A stretch of DNA of 64,000 nt from Helianthus annuus (GCF_002127325.2 NC_035447.2:29757249-29821248), one strand, 5' to 3'. Counted from the stretch's first letter, positions 25,291 through 36,930 are shown. Notes: generated by a model from the letters alone, not told the origin. Made by a program: numbers and translations.

Positions 25291-25480
25291 TGCTTCTTGG
25301 AAAAAAATCACGTTTTTCGTATGTTTTCATCATTCTCTGCTTCTTTTTTAATCTTGGACCTTCAAATGATGTGAAAACTGAAAAGGAACGATTTAGGTAG
25401 TGTTTCTTTCATAAATTGCCTCAAAAGTATTTATAAATAGAAGTAAATTTGTATTATAAATATGTATATTTGATGGCACA

Positions 25481-25895
25481 TCAATATCTCTTTCATCTTA
25501 GTCCTGACTTGGACGTGCTTTGGTTCGTTGTAAAACTCTTACAACATAGATAACAAATACACAAAATAGTATTTATATAAACCAAAGTATGAAATAAATA
25601 TATTTGTCCAAAGTTTGGGAAATATACACATTTATACTTGATGAAAATACACTCATTTTCACCCAATTTTCCAACATTTATCGATTCGCGCTTTACTTTA
25701 TCCAGGCGAAACCGAAAACTGAACTGAAACGAACCTAGGAAGATCGAAACGAGAAAACCAAATTCATATTCAGTTTGTTTTAGGTTTATGGACGAATAAT
25801 TACTTTTCATGATATAAAATTTTATATTGTTATGTGTTATTGGATTTGGTAGGGTCGAATAAGATTGACCTAAAATCGTAATTTGATTGGACTAT
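25481..25895. other. AT-rich DNA, degraded MITE fragments
   Basis: No gene. AAACCGAAAACTGAACTGAA near 25706 resembles the subterminal sequence of the AACCGAA-type hAT MITEs but lacks ends. Confidence 0.4.
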
Positions 25896-26313
25896 GGGTA
25901 TGTTTGGTAAAAGTAGCTGGTAGCTGTAAGCTGGAAGCTGGTAGCTGGTGGCTGGAAGCTGGTAGCTGCAGCTGGTAACTAGTAGTTGTATCTTTTTAGA
26001 TATATTTGGTGTTTGGTAGAGTAGCTGGAGCTTTTAATAAAATGTATAAATGACCAAAATGGACATAAGTAAAAATTTAGAAAGTTGGTGCATTAAAAAG
26101 TTCCTTATTTTTAGTGGTTAAAATAGTCATTTTTCCCTAAAAGCTTGTAGCTCCTTCTAAACGCTACTAGCAGTAGCGTTCAACCAAAATCTTCAAGCTC
26201 CTAACCTAAAAGCTTCAAGCTCCTTTAACCAAACAAGACTTTTTATTGAGTAGGAGTTTTTTCTTAAAAGTTTAAAGCTAGAAGCTCCTAAAAGCTTCAT
26301 GCCAAACATACCC
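25896..26313. mobile_element. MITE with GGGTATGTTTGG termini
   Basis: GGGTATGTTTGGTA at the left matches TGCCAAACATACCC at the right as inverted repeats of about 14 bp. An AGCTGG/AGCTGGA short repeat follows the left end and AAGCTTCAAGCTCC words lie near the right. I could not confirm a target duplication, so the superfamily stays open (hAT is likely). Confidence 0.65.
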
Positions 26314-26608
26314 TATATCTAATAACCATTATTTAGTATTCGTTTTGAACTCAACTCATATTTTTGGAAACAAAATATACAATTCGCTAAAATCGTAATT
26401 CGGTTCAGTTTTCGGTTAACTGGTCATAAACCAAATAATGAACACCCCACATCGATACACTAACATATTTGAAAAATATAGTTTATTACAAATTCATCAA
26501 GTAATTTGAATTTTTAAGTGTTTAAAAGTTTAAAAATTATATATTGACGTAGGAAATTGGGTAATTAGGTAAACAAAGTTAATAAAAAGTTGGATGAAGG
26601 AAAATAGG
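26314..26608. other. Spacer with hAT-like remnant
   Basis: No gene. ATTCGGTTCAGTTTTCGG near 26399 and CCAAATAATGAACACCCC near 26432 look like one end of an AACCGAA-type MITE, without a partner. Confidence 0.4.
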
Positions 26609-27241
26609 TAGGGCTGTAAACGAACCGAACAAACACGAATCAGGTCTTGTTCATGTTCGTTCGTTAAGGAAATAGTGTGTCCAAGAACGGTTCTTGAACA
26701 CTTACCGAACAAGATTTCATGTTCGTGTTCGTTCATTATTGAAATGAATGTGTTCACGAGCACAAATATAATCAGGGAAATCGTCGGAGGCTAAAGGGGG
26801 ATGGCAGAGGGAGCAACGTTGGAACTTGAGGCCCTAATCATAGAAAAGAGGTCGATCGTATTCGTCGATGTGAATAATAAGAAGGAAAGGGGAGCAATGC
26901 AGAAACAATGTGGGAATAGGATTTCCTATTTTATTTGTTAGGGTAATAGAATAAAATAAGAATTAAAGAATATATAAATTTAGATAAAATAAATAAATGT
27001 ACAAAAATATTTAATGAACAACATAAACAAATGGGCATGAACAAACATAAATGAACGAATGTTCTCAAACACTTTACTAAACATTCACGAATACAACCGA
27101 ACGAACGAGACCTCTATTCGTGTCCGTCTAATTAACTAATCGAACATAATTTCTTGTTCATGTTCGTTCATTCATTAAACAAGCTACCTGTCGAACGGTT
27201 CACTAACTGTTCACTGAACGTTGGGTTCGTTTACAACCCTA
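26609..27241. mobile_element. hAT-type MITE
   Basis: TAGGGCTGTAAACGAACC at the left pairs with GGTTCGTTTACAACCCTA at the right. The 8-bp flanks AAAATAGG and AAAATGGG agree at 7 of 8 bases. GTTCGTTCGTT and GAACGAACGA words lie near both ends. A different-looking central part (about 26770-26930) could be captured DNA; I do not recognise it. Confidence 0.78.
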
Positions 27242-27978
27242 AAAATGGGTAATTGGGTAAAATAGGAACACGACTTGTTTAATCTTATAACTATTGGGCT
27301 TGTTTTAATTTTGACTTTGGGTAAGACCATCCACTATGGTTATACATTTTTTCACTCTACATTAATGTCACATAATAAAGTAAATGTCACATCACCACAC
27401 TACTTTCATTCACTTTTGTTTACCAATCCTCCCTAAAGTTTCTCTAGTTTTCACTGTCTACCACCTATTAAAATAATATAAATTAAAAAACTATAAAATT
27501 TAAATGAGATTGTGTGTAAAAACATGACTGGGTGTGTGAAAGGTAGATACCACACGCTTATTTATTGGGCAAAGCAATTAATTCATCATCAACACTTCCT
27601 CCGCTACAACTCTTACATCGTTAAACCTCCCACACCACACCTTGTTCATCCCCCGTCACGCCTCTACCGTCGTTGTCCGATACCCCTTTACGTCGTCCTT
27701 CGTTCCACCTGGTACGGGCGTTGCTCGATAGTGGGCAACCTAACTAACACAAAAAAAGTCTAAAAAATAGAATAAAAATGTACCTTGCAAGGTTTTAACT
27801 AAGATAGATGTGGCTTGTGAGTGAACAACCACTCAAACCATATATCATTGCTTTATCCAATCACACAAATCAATTTATTTATGAAGGCTACGAAACCATT
27901 TAATTTTCAGCAGTATATGTAACACATAGAAAAACACGGAATCGCTTGACCTTGAACCTGTAAGGTGGCCCTATCCAT
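27242..27978. other. Intergenic DNA, no gene seen
   Basis: ACCATCCACTATGG near 27327 resembles MITE termini of other plants, but no matching end was found. The frame at 27512-27763 shows no domain. Confidence 0.4.
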
Positions 27979-28420
27979 GTTTTTTTTTTTTTGAAAATAA
28001 AACTTCATTAAAAAACCAACCTCCGACCCAAACGGGCAAAAGGCCAATACATAACAAACGTCCCCAACTCAAACGAGCAAAGGACAAAATTACAACATAT
28101 ACATGGGATATTACACCATTCCCTCCAACTTATATAATTACAAGATGTTCTATTTTTTAGCCACCCAAAACCTCTCGTTTTGATTTCTATCATAATCTCT
28201 TGAGAATATCTCCTAATCTGGTTGAACACTAATTCATTCCTGGCCTTCCGTATGCACCAACACGATATAATAACCAATCCCCGTAAAATCTTCTTCATTT
28301 TTTTCCTCCTTGGTTAGAATTATGAATTTCCATCAGATCTTTAAAATCTAAAGCAAATATCGGGGGAATGTTGCACCAAGTACTGAATTCCGGCCAAACT
28401 CTAATCGCCACCGAACATGC
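27979..28420 (-). mobile_element. LINE (L1-type) 3' end, 5' truncated
   Basis: On the minus strand a short frame (28298-28008) reads RGLVIISCWCIRKARNELVFNQ, typical of the C-terminal zinc-binding region after reverse transcriptase in plant LINE polyproteins. Coding-like sequence continues upstream to about 28420. The stop is followed within 30 bp by a poly(A) tail, seen as poly-T at 27980-27992. The left boundary is set by the tail. The right boundary is the inverted-repeat transposon at 28421. It is a dead fragment. Confidence 0.65.
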
Positions 28421-28574
28421 ATTTTAGGGGTTTTAACCACTTGAGTCCAAAATCAAAATGTTTAACGTCCTGAGTCCCTATAGCCACTTTTCTTAACCAT
28501 TTGAGTCCAAATTTCTAACTCTGTTTAAATTTTCTGTTAGTTTTTCATTAAAAGACTAAAATACCCCTGTATTA

Positions 28575-28575
<1 letters not shown>

Positions 28576-28636
<61 letters not shown>
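28576..28636. repeat. (ATT)n microsatellite
   Basis: About twenty ATT triplets in a row. The 65-residue minus-strand frame over it (poly-Ile) is an artefact. Confidence 0.95.
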
Positions 28637-28638
<2 letters not shown>

Positions 28639-29102
28639 CAACTCATCTTCAGGTCCCCTTCATCTTCATTGCATCTCTTCGAACAATTGCAGGTTTCTAA
28701 ACAACACTCCATGAACATCTTCACCCAAACCCCCAAATAACACCCAAAAATAGCTACAAACATCTTCATCTAACAACAATCTTGTTCTCTTCTTTTTCGT
28801 ACCAAACCCACCACCAAATTTAGCCAAGACTCACACCAGATAAGCTATTCATGTAAATTTAGGCAATATAAAATCACAGAGTGCAAACACACATTATACC
28901 AAATATATATAAGGGGTTTTCCATGCGGTTGTCCATTGAGTTCCCCCAAAACCGCTTTCAAACAGTCCATAATTGAAGCGGATTTGCCACTTCGGCCCCA
29001 ACTGCAACCCACATTCAGCCTTCGCAAAACACCATCCCCACGATCTCCGACAGATATGTGGTGGTGGAGGTGAGGCGGCGGTAAAACCCTATACAAAACC
29101 CC

Positions 29103-29536
29103 TGTAGGATCGTGAAACGACCAAACGAGTCGATCAGAAGAGTGCTCAGACAGAATCAGAGGCGGAATTCATTGATGATGTCTTTGTTTAGCTTGAATTT
29201 ACTATTAACTGTCTCGTTTATTAATCTGGAAGCAATTTACAGCATGTAGAAACTTCGACGGAGCTTCGCCATCGGAAATAAGAACGTTACAAGATCCAAT
29301 TCTCCTGATTTCGCTTGAAACTATTTCAAGCGGAATCCCATTCAAGCGGAATCACCACAAGATCCAATTCTCCTGATTTCGCATGTAGTGAATCATCTGA
29401 TTTCGCTTGAAATGACTCCGTGTCATTTCAAGCGGAATTACCTATAATATCCCATTTCTCGTTTTTCGTGCACTATACAATCAGTTCTAATCTAAGACTC
29501 GAACTAAGATGAAGTCGACAGACAACTGCACCAACA
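29103..29536 (-). repeat. Element 6 3' LTR (lacks TATA)
   Basis: 434 bp against 536 bp in the 5' copy. After ...AAGAACGTTACAA the 5' LTR continues with a TATATATA segment. This copy instead has a second run of AGATCCAATTCTCCTG sequence found elsewhere in the LTR. It also has one fewer copy of the internal roughly 75-bp AAGCGGAATCACC repeat. Confidence 0.88.
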
Positions 29537-29550
29537 GACTCCCCCTTGAA
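29537..29550 (-). other. Polypurine tract, element 6
   Basis: On the minus strand TTCAAGGGGGAGTC directly precedes the TGTTGGTGC start of the 3' LTR. Confidence 0.8.
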
Positions 29551-31491
29551 TGTTGACGGAATCTTTAGTGAGAGTCTTCAACATGACGACTCTTCAATCT
29601 TGAACGGTCTCCTTTCTTTCTTAGCATGTACCAGGATCTTCTCTTTGGCTCTAACCTCATCAGACTCCCCCTTTCATTATGCTGGGATCGCTGTCTGGAA
29701 TTAGCTGTCACCTTGAGATCAATCCCTGGCTTTATCTCTGATTAAGCTCTCCACAGGTTCTGAATTGCATCCTGGCTTTCCGTAGCAACAGAATCAGAAA
29801 CCTTTCTTTTCACCTACACACATCTCAATCTCTCATAAACAGATTTTCTCATTTAAAAAGTTACCAAAATTTGAAACATTCTAAATTCTGATTCAAATTA
29901 ATGAATCATCTAAACATTTCATAATTTTCCAACTCAAACACTCTTTTCCAAACCATCAGTTCGTCATATTTAGCCTTTGAATTTTAAAAATCAGCTCTTC
30001 ATCATCAGTTGTCGAAAATCTTTTTGGATTTTTCAAAATATGTATTCTAAACAGAAATTTAAATGCAGAAATGAAATATGTACAAACATTATTTTTGTGA
30101 GTTTGTGAAAGAAGATCATATCAGTTTTTGAGACAAATCACTAGCATCGTTAAGCTTTAATCATTTTAAGTTCTAAGCGATTCACATAGATTGACGATAT
30201 TGTTGTCCACTTAAACTCAATCTAAAAACTTTTGAAAAGCTTACCAATACGTTAAGGTATATTAATTCTGCACTAAGTTCTTATGGACCCCACGATCTCA
30301 GCATATCCCCTCATCATGTAATACACTAACTCAAGTAATGCCTTTAAACTTTGGTCAACTGTGATTTGTGCAAAAACAACGCAGAATGTTTAAACGTTAA
30401 CAATCAGGTCGATACTTCCGTATACGCAGAGAAAGTCCAATGTTTAAACAAAATAAGAAACTAAAAACAAGTTGAAATTGTTTAGGCTTTAACCACCAAT
30501 TTGATACTCCCGTATACGCAAAGGTGATCCAAAGCTTAAACGAAACACCAAAGAAAATAAAGTAGAACGTTTAGGCAATAACATCCAGGTCGATACTCAC
30601 GTATACGCAGAGGATGTCCAATGCTTAAACAAAATAAAGAAATAAAATAAGTTTAAATCTTTGCAAAAAAATACACAATAGCAAAGTTGTGAAAGCTCAC
30701 AAACTTAACCAATTTTTATGCTTTTTGGCATTCAGCGATTACTGAGCAGGCACACAATCAAGAAGGACAAAACCAAGTACTATGCTTTCAATCATGTTTC
30801 CCACTAGAACTAGGCTTTTTCATTTATGTTTGTATCGTTATCGCAAATCTACTAGTCTAGCTGAGCCTATCGTCACATCTTTAGTGGGATCGTTTATCAC
30901 TTTTGGCATTACATTTCTTTAGCATGCTGTGATAGTCCACTGATTTACTATCATTTCCTCTTGTATCAACAAAACTCATTTTTAAATTTTTCAATGTTTT
31001 TGACTTTTTCAAATTTTCTAATTTTTTTAAAATTTTACTCCCCCTAAAATCAAAATATATTTCAATTTTGATTTTCTGGAAAAATTTGAAACAACCTGTA
31101 CAAACTTGACAACTTGATGAGAATCACTTCAATTCTCCACCCACATGGCATAAACAATCAGAACTCCCCCTCACAACAAACTATTCTCACATTGTGATTT
31201 CAAAACACTTAAGTTTGTTTTAATCAAAATGGTTTTTCCGGAAAATTAATTTGTTCACCAACCATTTGTAGGTTCGGGGTCACTTCATCACTTTGTCCTC
31301 TTCAAACACATGAAAGATATATCATTTCCGGTTTTTAAACCTCAACACCACCTTGTAGAAAATCAAGTACAATTTAATGTCCTTGATTAACCACTTGTCG
31401 ATCGAAATATCACCGAAGTGAATTTCTCAAGAAATATGCCGATTCATGTTCCACGCTTACCAACCTGGGAACTCCGGCAAGTCAGGTTTTT
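29551..31491 (-). other. Element 6 non-coding 3' region with tandem repeats
   Basis: There is no pol gene. Three units of about 90 bp (about 30385-30640) each contain a GATACT...GTATACGC core (GTATACGC at 30420, 30512 and 30601) followed by a TTTAAAC or CTTAAAC word. The rest is AT-rich. Confidence 0.7.
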
Positions 31492-34341
31492 CTATTTGAA
31501 AAGTTTCACCCAAGCCTGACGGTCCTTGGGTGCTTTTAAATTCTTGTTCAACAATGGTGGAAAATTTGCATCATCCATTGTTAAACCAGAATTCTCAACT
31601 TTTACCTCAACACATGGCTCTTCTGGCTTTACCATACCAGATTCATCGCCTGAACCTGGCTCCTTTGACTTTGAAGAGTCAAGATCATTGCCAACAACTG
31701 GCTCCTTTGTTTCCGGGGAAAAAAATTCATCACCAGGAAGTGAACATTTCACTTTCTTTGTTTTGTTAATCTTTTGATTAACCACTTTCTCTTTCTTCCC
31801 TTTCTCTTATGTCCTCAGATTTGTATCCGATGAACTCATTTTGCTTGATTTGTCATTCTTTGTAGAGTAAGACGATTTATCAGAACTGCTGTCTGTTATT
31901 CCTGATGTACCCGGGGACAAAATCCTTTCCAGATTCTCTCTTGCCTTCTTCCTTTTCTTCCTCAGTCTGTCTTTCTGCCCTTGTGAAAGTTTAATTTTCT
32001 TTTCTTGAACTTTCTGTTCTTGAACTTTTGGTTCTTGAACTTTCTGTTCTTTGGGCTTGACACTGACTGGTTTCTTTGCCATTTTCTGAGATTCAGCCCT
32101 CGGTCTTCTCTTTGATCTCATTGGGCAATCTCTAGCAATGTGTCCTTTGATTTGGCAGTTATAGCATCTTCTCATCTCAAACCACTGATTTTGGCAGTTA
32201 ACAACAATGTTTCTTCGAACACCGCATGTGTAACACACTCTGTTATCATACCAATCACCATTTTCACACCAAATACTCAGATCAAAGCATTGTTTGGCTC
32301 TGTGGTAATCATCACTCCTCCTAAAAGCTGGATTTGGCTTTGAAGCACTGTGGTCAAACCTGCACCACTCATTACCAACTATTTTTGAGTTTTCATTTTT
32401 CAATTTTTGTGATTTTTGATTGCGATTGGATGATTGATCTGATGAGCTTTTATTTTCTTTTTGAACAATTTTCTTGTTTTTCATTTTTGTTTTGAATCTG
32501 CATTCTTTTCCAAAGGTTTCTGCTTTGAACATTCACCTTTTTCTGTAGAATGCAAATTAGTTTTCTGAAACTTCTCTTTTAATTTCAAAAACAATTTCTT
32601 TTTCTCAATTTTTTTCATTTTCATCATCAGATTTCTCATCGCAATCTTCAATTTTGACTTTGTCAAATGTGACATTATCACTTATTGGAACTGAATTGAT
32701 CGGTTTTGGACAAGGGTGATTCAAAAACTCAGATGAAGTCACAAAACCTTTCAATTTCTTTTCAAGTTCATCAATTTTAGTTCTTGAATTCTCAGCTTCA
32801 TTTTCAAGCTGGGATATTCTTTCAAGATGAGACTTGATTGTTTTTTCATTTTCAATCTTAAGGTTTTCAAGAACAAACTTTTCATTTTCCAAAACTTTTA
32901 TCTGTTCTTGAAATTTTGTTTTATTTGCTTTCAAATTCTTGTTTTCAAGCTTTATCCAGAAATCTTCATTTTCTGAAGATTTCTTTTTGCTTTCAAAATC
33001 TTTTTCTTTCTCTTTCAACACCTTGTTTTCTAATGTCAAACTGTTCAAATCACTTAACAGTTTAACATTTTCAGATTTTGGCTTCCAACAATTTCCCTAT
33101 AACATAAGAATCTGTTTATCATCAGCTTGCTTCTCATCCTTCAACTTTTTGACTTCCACTTGTGTGTGATTCAAAAACTCAGATGAAGTCACAAAACCTT
33201 TCAATTTCTTTTCAAGTTCATCAATTTTAGTTCTTGAATTCTCAGCTTCATTTTCAAGCTGAGATATTCTTTCAAGATGAGACTTGATTGTTTTTTCATT
33301 TTCAATCTTAAGGTTTTCAAGAACAAACTTTTCATTTTCCAAAACTTTTATCTGTTCTTGAAATTTTGTTTCATTTGCTTTCAAATTCTTGTTTTCAAGC
33401 TTTATCCAGAAATCTTCATTTTCTGAAGACTTCTTTTTTGCTTTCAAAATCTTTTTCTTTCTCTTTCAACACCTTGTTTTCTAATGTCAAACTATTCAAA
33501 TCACTTAACAGTTTAACATTTTCAGATTTTAGCTTCCCACAATTTCCCTTCAACATAAGAATCTGTTTTATCATCAGCTTGCTTCTCATCATTCAACTTT
33601 TTGACTTCCAATGTCAAACTTTCCGCATCCTTCAAGTGTTTGTCATTGTCAGCTTCAAGTTTATCATGTTTAGAGCACACTGATTCAGAACTTGAAGATT
33701 CAATCTTCACAGATTCTTCTTTCTTTGTGATTTCCTTTGTTTCTGTCTTGTATGTTCCTGCACAAAAGATTTTAACAAAATCAAGAGGATTTAAATTTTT
33801 TATCAATATAACATCCTCTCTTATAGTCATATCTCATGTTTCGTTGTGCAGCAAAACATATACAGATTCTTCTATCTATTTCAGTAATTACATCCAAATT
33901 TACTTTATCTAGATTTCCCAAATTCAATTCATCTAGATTCCCTTTTATCTTATTCATCAATGTTTTCTTCTTTTCAAAATTTTCATAACTATGTGTTTGA
34001 AGTTTATTGATGAAATCAGATGGATGTAATTTTGAAAATTTAGGCTCTTGTTTTAATTTTTTCAATACATCATCCCATTCAGCAGGTAATGCATCTGCAA
34101 ACTTTGATACCTTTTCAGCATCTGTCAATTTTATCTCAAACATTTTTAATTTGTCTATTAAGTGATCAAATCTTCTTTCCATCTCTTTCACTGTTTCATC
34201 CTTTTGACATGCAAAATTTTTAAGTCTGAGCATCCAAATATTCTTATCATCTTCTTCATATATGCTCATTCGAAACTAGTTATAACTACTATTTAATCTT
34301 TCAATAAAATCGTTTTCCTTCTCATCAAACATCTTGTCCAT
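31492..34341 (-). pseudogene. Element 6 gag-like gene (broken)
   Basis: Reading starts at an ATG at 34341 (MDKMFDEKEND) and meets a TAG 22 codons later. A frame from 34269 resembles the UBN2/copia gag core (KDETVKEMERRFDHLIDKLK ... LPAEWDDVLKK). It then passes through frameshifted Lys/Glu-rich coiled-coil segments (33830-32605) that include a 450-bp duplication. The zinc-knuckle part is at 32532-31807: the first knuckle is degenerate (CYTCGVRRNIVVNC, Asn where His is expected), the second intact (CYNCQIKGHIARDC). A short tail frame ends at 31492. Parts of the usual N-terminal gag may be missing between the two start segments. Several frames must be joined, so no working product is expected from this copy. 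Confidence 0.7.
32718..33617 (-). repeat. 450-bp tandem duplication inside gag
   Basis: GATTCAAAAACTCAGATGAA begins at both 32718 and 33168. The two 450-bp copies are nearly identical and each encodes the same coiled-coil segment (ENEKTIKSHLERISQLENEA). Single-base differences put them in different states of frame. Confidence 0.9.
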
Positions 34342-34860
34342 ATTTCAAACAGTCCCGATAAATTTTTACACAAAACACACTTTCAAGTGAAATAAGGGTT
34401 TTCAAGCGGAATACCCTTTTTGGAGCGGAATCACAACTTATCACAAAGTAACTGATTTCGCTTGAAATGTTTCAAGCGGAATTAGTTTTCAAATCAAGAC
34501 AATTCAAGCGAAATAGCTAGTTGAAGCGGAAACACTGATTTCGAGCGGAATCAACTCAAAATCTCAAGCGGAAACAGATCTGTTCAAGCGGAATCCTATT
34601 TCGCTTGAAATTACCACTATTTTTCAAGCAGAATCACAAAGACTCGTTCAAGCGGAATAAGGTTTTCGGTTGATTTTTGTCTGTTTTAGGCCGAATTTTG
34701 GTCTCAAACTTTCAAGGGTTTCTTAAAACTGTATTTTACACGTAATATGTGAAAATCAGTCCATTTTAACCATGAAATCTTGATTAATTGTGAAAAGAAG
34801 GTGTAGAAATCAGAATTTTCCAGCGAAAACGAGCTAAACGGTAAGAACTCTTCCTCCTGA
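34342..34860 (-). other. Element 6 leader rich in TTCAAGCGGAA motifs
   Basis: Between the primer site and gag, TTCAAGCGGAA or its complement TTCCGCTTGAA and variants (TTTCGCTTGAA) occur about ten times in 34390-34680. The same motif is repeated in both LTRs. Reverse-complement pairs could fold into hairpins in the RNA leader. Confidence 0.75.
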
Positions 34861-34872
34861 GCTCTGATACCA
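34861..34872 (-). other. Primer binding site, element 6
   Basis: On the minus strand TGGTATCAGAGC follows the 5' LTR end (CCTACA) after 2 bp. It matches initiator tRNA-Met. Confidence 0.92.
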
Positions 34873-34874
34873 CA

Positions 34875-35410
34875 TGTAGGATCGTGAAACGACCAAACGA
34901 GTCGATCAGAAGAGTGCTCAGACAGAATCAGAGGCGGAATTCATTGATTCTGTCTTTGTTTAGCTTGAATTTACTATTAACTGTCTCGTTTATTAATCTG
35001 GAAGCAATTTACAGCACGTAGACACTTCGACGGAGCTTCACCGTCGGAGATAAGAACGTTACAACTGATTTTGCTCGGAAGAATATATATAGGCATGTGA
35101 TTTCGCTTGAAACTGTTTCAAGCGGAATCCCATTTAAGCGGAATCACCACAAGATCCAATTCTCCTGATTTCGCTTGTAGTGAATCATCTGATTTCGCTT
35201 GAAATGACACCCCATTCAAGCGGAATCACCACAAGATCCAATTCTCCTGATTTCGCTTGTAGTGAATCATCTGATTTCGCTTGAAATGACTCCGTGTCAT
35301 TTCAAGCGGAATTACCTATAATATCCCATTTCTTGTTTTTCGTGCACTATACAATCAGTTCTAATCTAAGACTCGAACTAAGATGAAGTTGACAGACAAC
35401 TGCACCAACA
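34875..35410 (-). repeat. Element 6 5' LTR
   Basis: Runs TGTTGGTGC ... CCTACA on the minus strand. A TATATATA box lies at 35084-35091. An internal near-tandem unit of about 75 bp (TTCAAGCGGAATCACC ... GAAATGACAC) is present twice. Confidence 0.9.
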
Positions 35411-36040
35411 ACCCCCCCATCAAATTCACCCAATTTATAACTCCATTTTTAGGTCTTTTCATGTTTTACACATCTCCAATTGAAATTCATAAGTTGAACA
35501 AAAAAATATGTTTTTTTTGTTATAGGGCATTTCGTCGAAGAGAAGGTTGTTGGGGTTTTGAGAGGATGGTGGTGTTGGTGGTTATTCAAAGGTGGCGGCA
35601 GTTGGATGATGGTATTGGTGTTTTAATGGGATGGTGGTGTTGGCGGTAGTGGGATAGTGGTGGTGGGGATGATGCGGTGGTGGAGGTGGTGGTGGTGTGG
35701 TGGTGAAGGGTGGTGATAGGATGTCTATAGAGAGAGAAGAGTGTGTAAGAGAGAGGAAGTGTGTAGGTGTGTATGCTGGTGTATGTGTTTTATTATATAT
35801 ATGTAATTTATTTTTATATATATTATATTAAAGGTTTATGCATTAAAGACTAGTTTTCTTGTACTCATGTGCATATAAGACTTGTACTTTGTGTGTAAAT
35901 GACCAAATGACCCTCATAGTTAACAGACTTGGTGGATGATGTTAGAAACTCGGACTCAAATGGTTAAGAAAAGTGGCTATAGGGACTCAGGGCGTTAAAC
36001 ATTTTGATTTTGGACTCAAATAGTTAAAACCACTAAAACA

Positions 36041-36325
36041 CAGAGACTCAAAAAGTAATTTACCCTTATATTTATACATATATGTATGCGTATGTACATA
36101 AATACTACAAATACAATTGTAGTGACAGGTCCATGAATAACTTTACTTACACCACTATTTAATTATTTATTTAATATATCATTCTCAAGTGTCGAATACT
36201 CATTACCTATATATTAAAAAGTGAATTGAATGAAAAGTATCAATGAATATATAGTATAGTAATAAAAATAGAATTAAATGAATAGTAACATCACTAACGA
36301 ATGAACAAATCGTATCCGGTACCGG
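36041..36325. other. AT-rich spacer and start of GGTACC repeat unit 1
   Basis: There is no gene. From about 36236 the sequence (ATAGAATTAAATGAATAGTAA ...) matches 51590 onward. It is the left part of a repeat unit split by element 2 at 36325. Confidence 0.6.
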
Positions 36326-36930
36326 TGTAACACCACGTAAAAACTTGTCCAATTATGTAAAGACACGTGTCCTAATCTCTAAATATGTAAAAGATTGAGT
36401 TTAAAGGACTAAAGTTGACAAATGATGAAATTATGTATGCGAAGGGACTAAAAGTGTCAACATGCCAAACTTGTGCCTCTGAATGACCACACACGAAGAA
36501 TATATTCTTAAACGAGCGATTAATTGGATATAAGAAGCCGTTTGTGAAAATAATCGGAAGATTATAAACTACAGGGGTTAAATGTGTCAACATGTTAATT
36601 CTTACCTCCGAGTGACTTTTTAACAAACCTGAGGCTTCGAAATATTCAAATATACTCTCAAGAATAAGTGGTATAAATTTCAAGTGGTTTCAAGATCGTT
36701 AAGCAAGTTTTCAAGACTTTGGGTGAAAAGTGTCAATTTGATGAAACTTGTGTTTATAGTGATATTTAACGAAACCAAGCCTAACGAAGTTTGATTATAC
36801 TTCCTTGAGCCTTTACAAATTAACTAAAAGGGCCTTATATGTCAAAAATGAGGTTGTATAAGCTTAAAAGGGTCGAGGGACTGAATCTGCCAACAAATGA
36901 AACTTGTTTAACCTGAGCCACACCTCCACA

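Larger units (their letters stand above)
22801..25480 (-). repeat. Probable minus-strand LTR remnant
   Basis: Read on the minus strand, a GCACG-motif block (24951-25290) is followed by the TATA-like CCTATAAATACC (about 24137-24148) and a transcribed-looking tail, as in the other LTRs. TCTGGTT(T/C)AATACCAGAAG occurs twice near 23284 and 23315. No clear LTR ends or coding sequence are visible, so the bounds are soft. A hAT MITE splits it at 24171-24950. Confidence 0.4.
29103..35410 (-). mobile_element. Element 6: copia-type LTR element with gag only
   Basis: LTRs at 29103-29536 (3') and 34875-35410 (5') run TGTTGG...CCTACA on the minus strand, with a primer site, a polypurine tract and the 5-bp duplication ACCCC (29098-29102 and 35411-35415). 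The interior holds a broken gag-like gene. Between gag and the 3' LTR there are only 1.95 kb of non-coding DNA: no protease, integrase or reverse transcriptase motif is visible on either strand. It is therefore non-autonomous, like the gag-carrying TR-GAG class. It split the inverted-repeat transposon at 28421-36040. Confidence 0.85.
28421..36040. mobile_element. Transposon with about 115-bp terminal inverted repeats, split by element 6
   Basis: 28421-28545 (GGTTTTAACCACTTGAGTCC ...) is closely matched in reverse complement at about 35925-36038 (... GGACTCAAATAGTTAAAACC). Without element 6 and its duplication it would be about 1.3 kb. The interior has an (ATT)n run, a GGTGGTGGT-rich tract (35600-35710) and no transposase. 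Long repeats suggest a Mutator-like or foldback element, but I could not find a target duplication. The frame at 35383-35649 lies in this interior and looks non-genic. Confidence 0.6.

Noticed and set aside
35383..35649. Possible host gene of 88 codons
   Set aside because: Lies in the interior of an inverted-repeat transposon, covers a GGTGG-rich low-complexity tract and has no domain.
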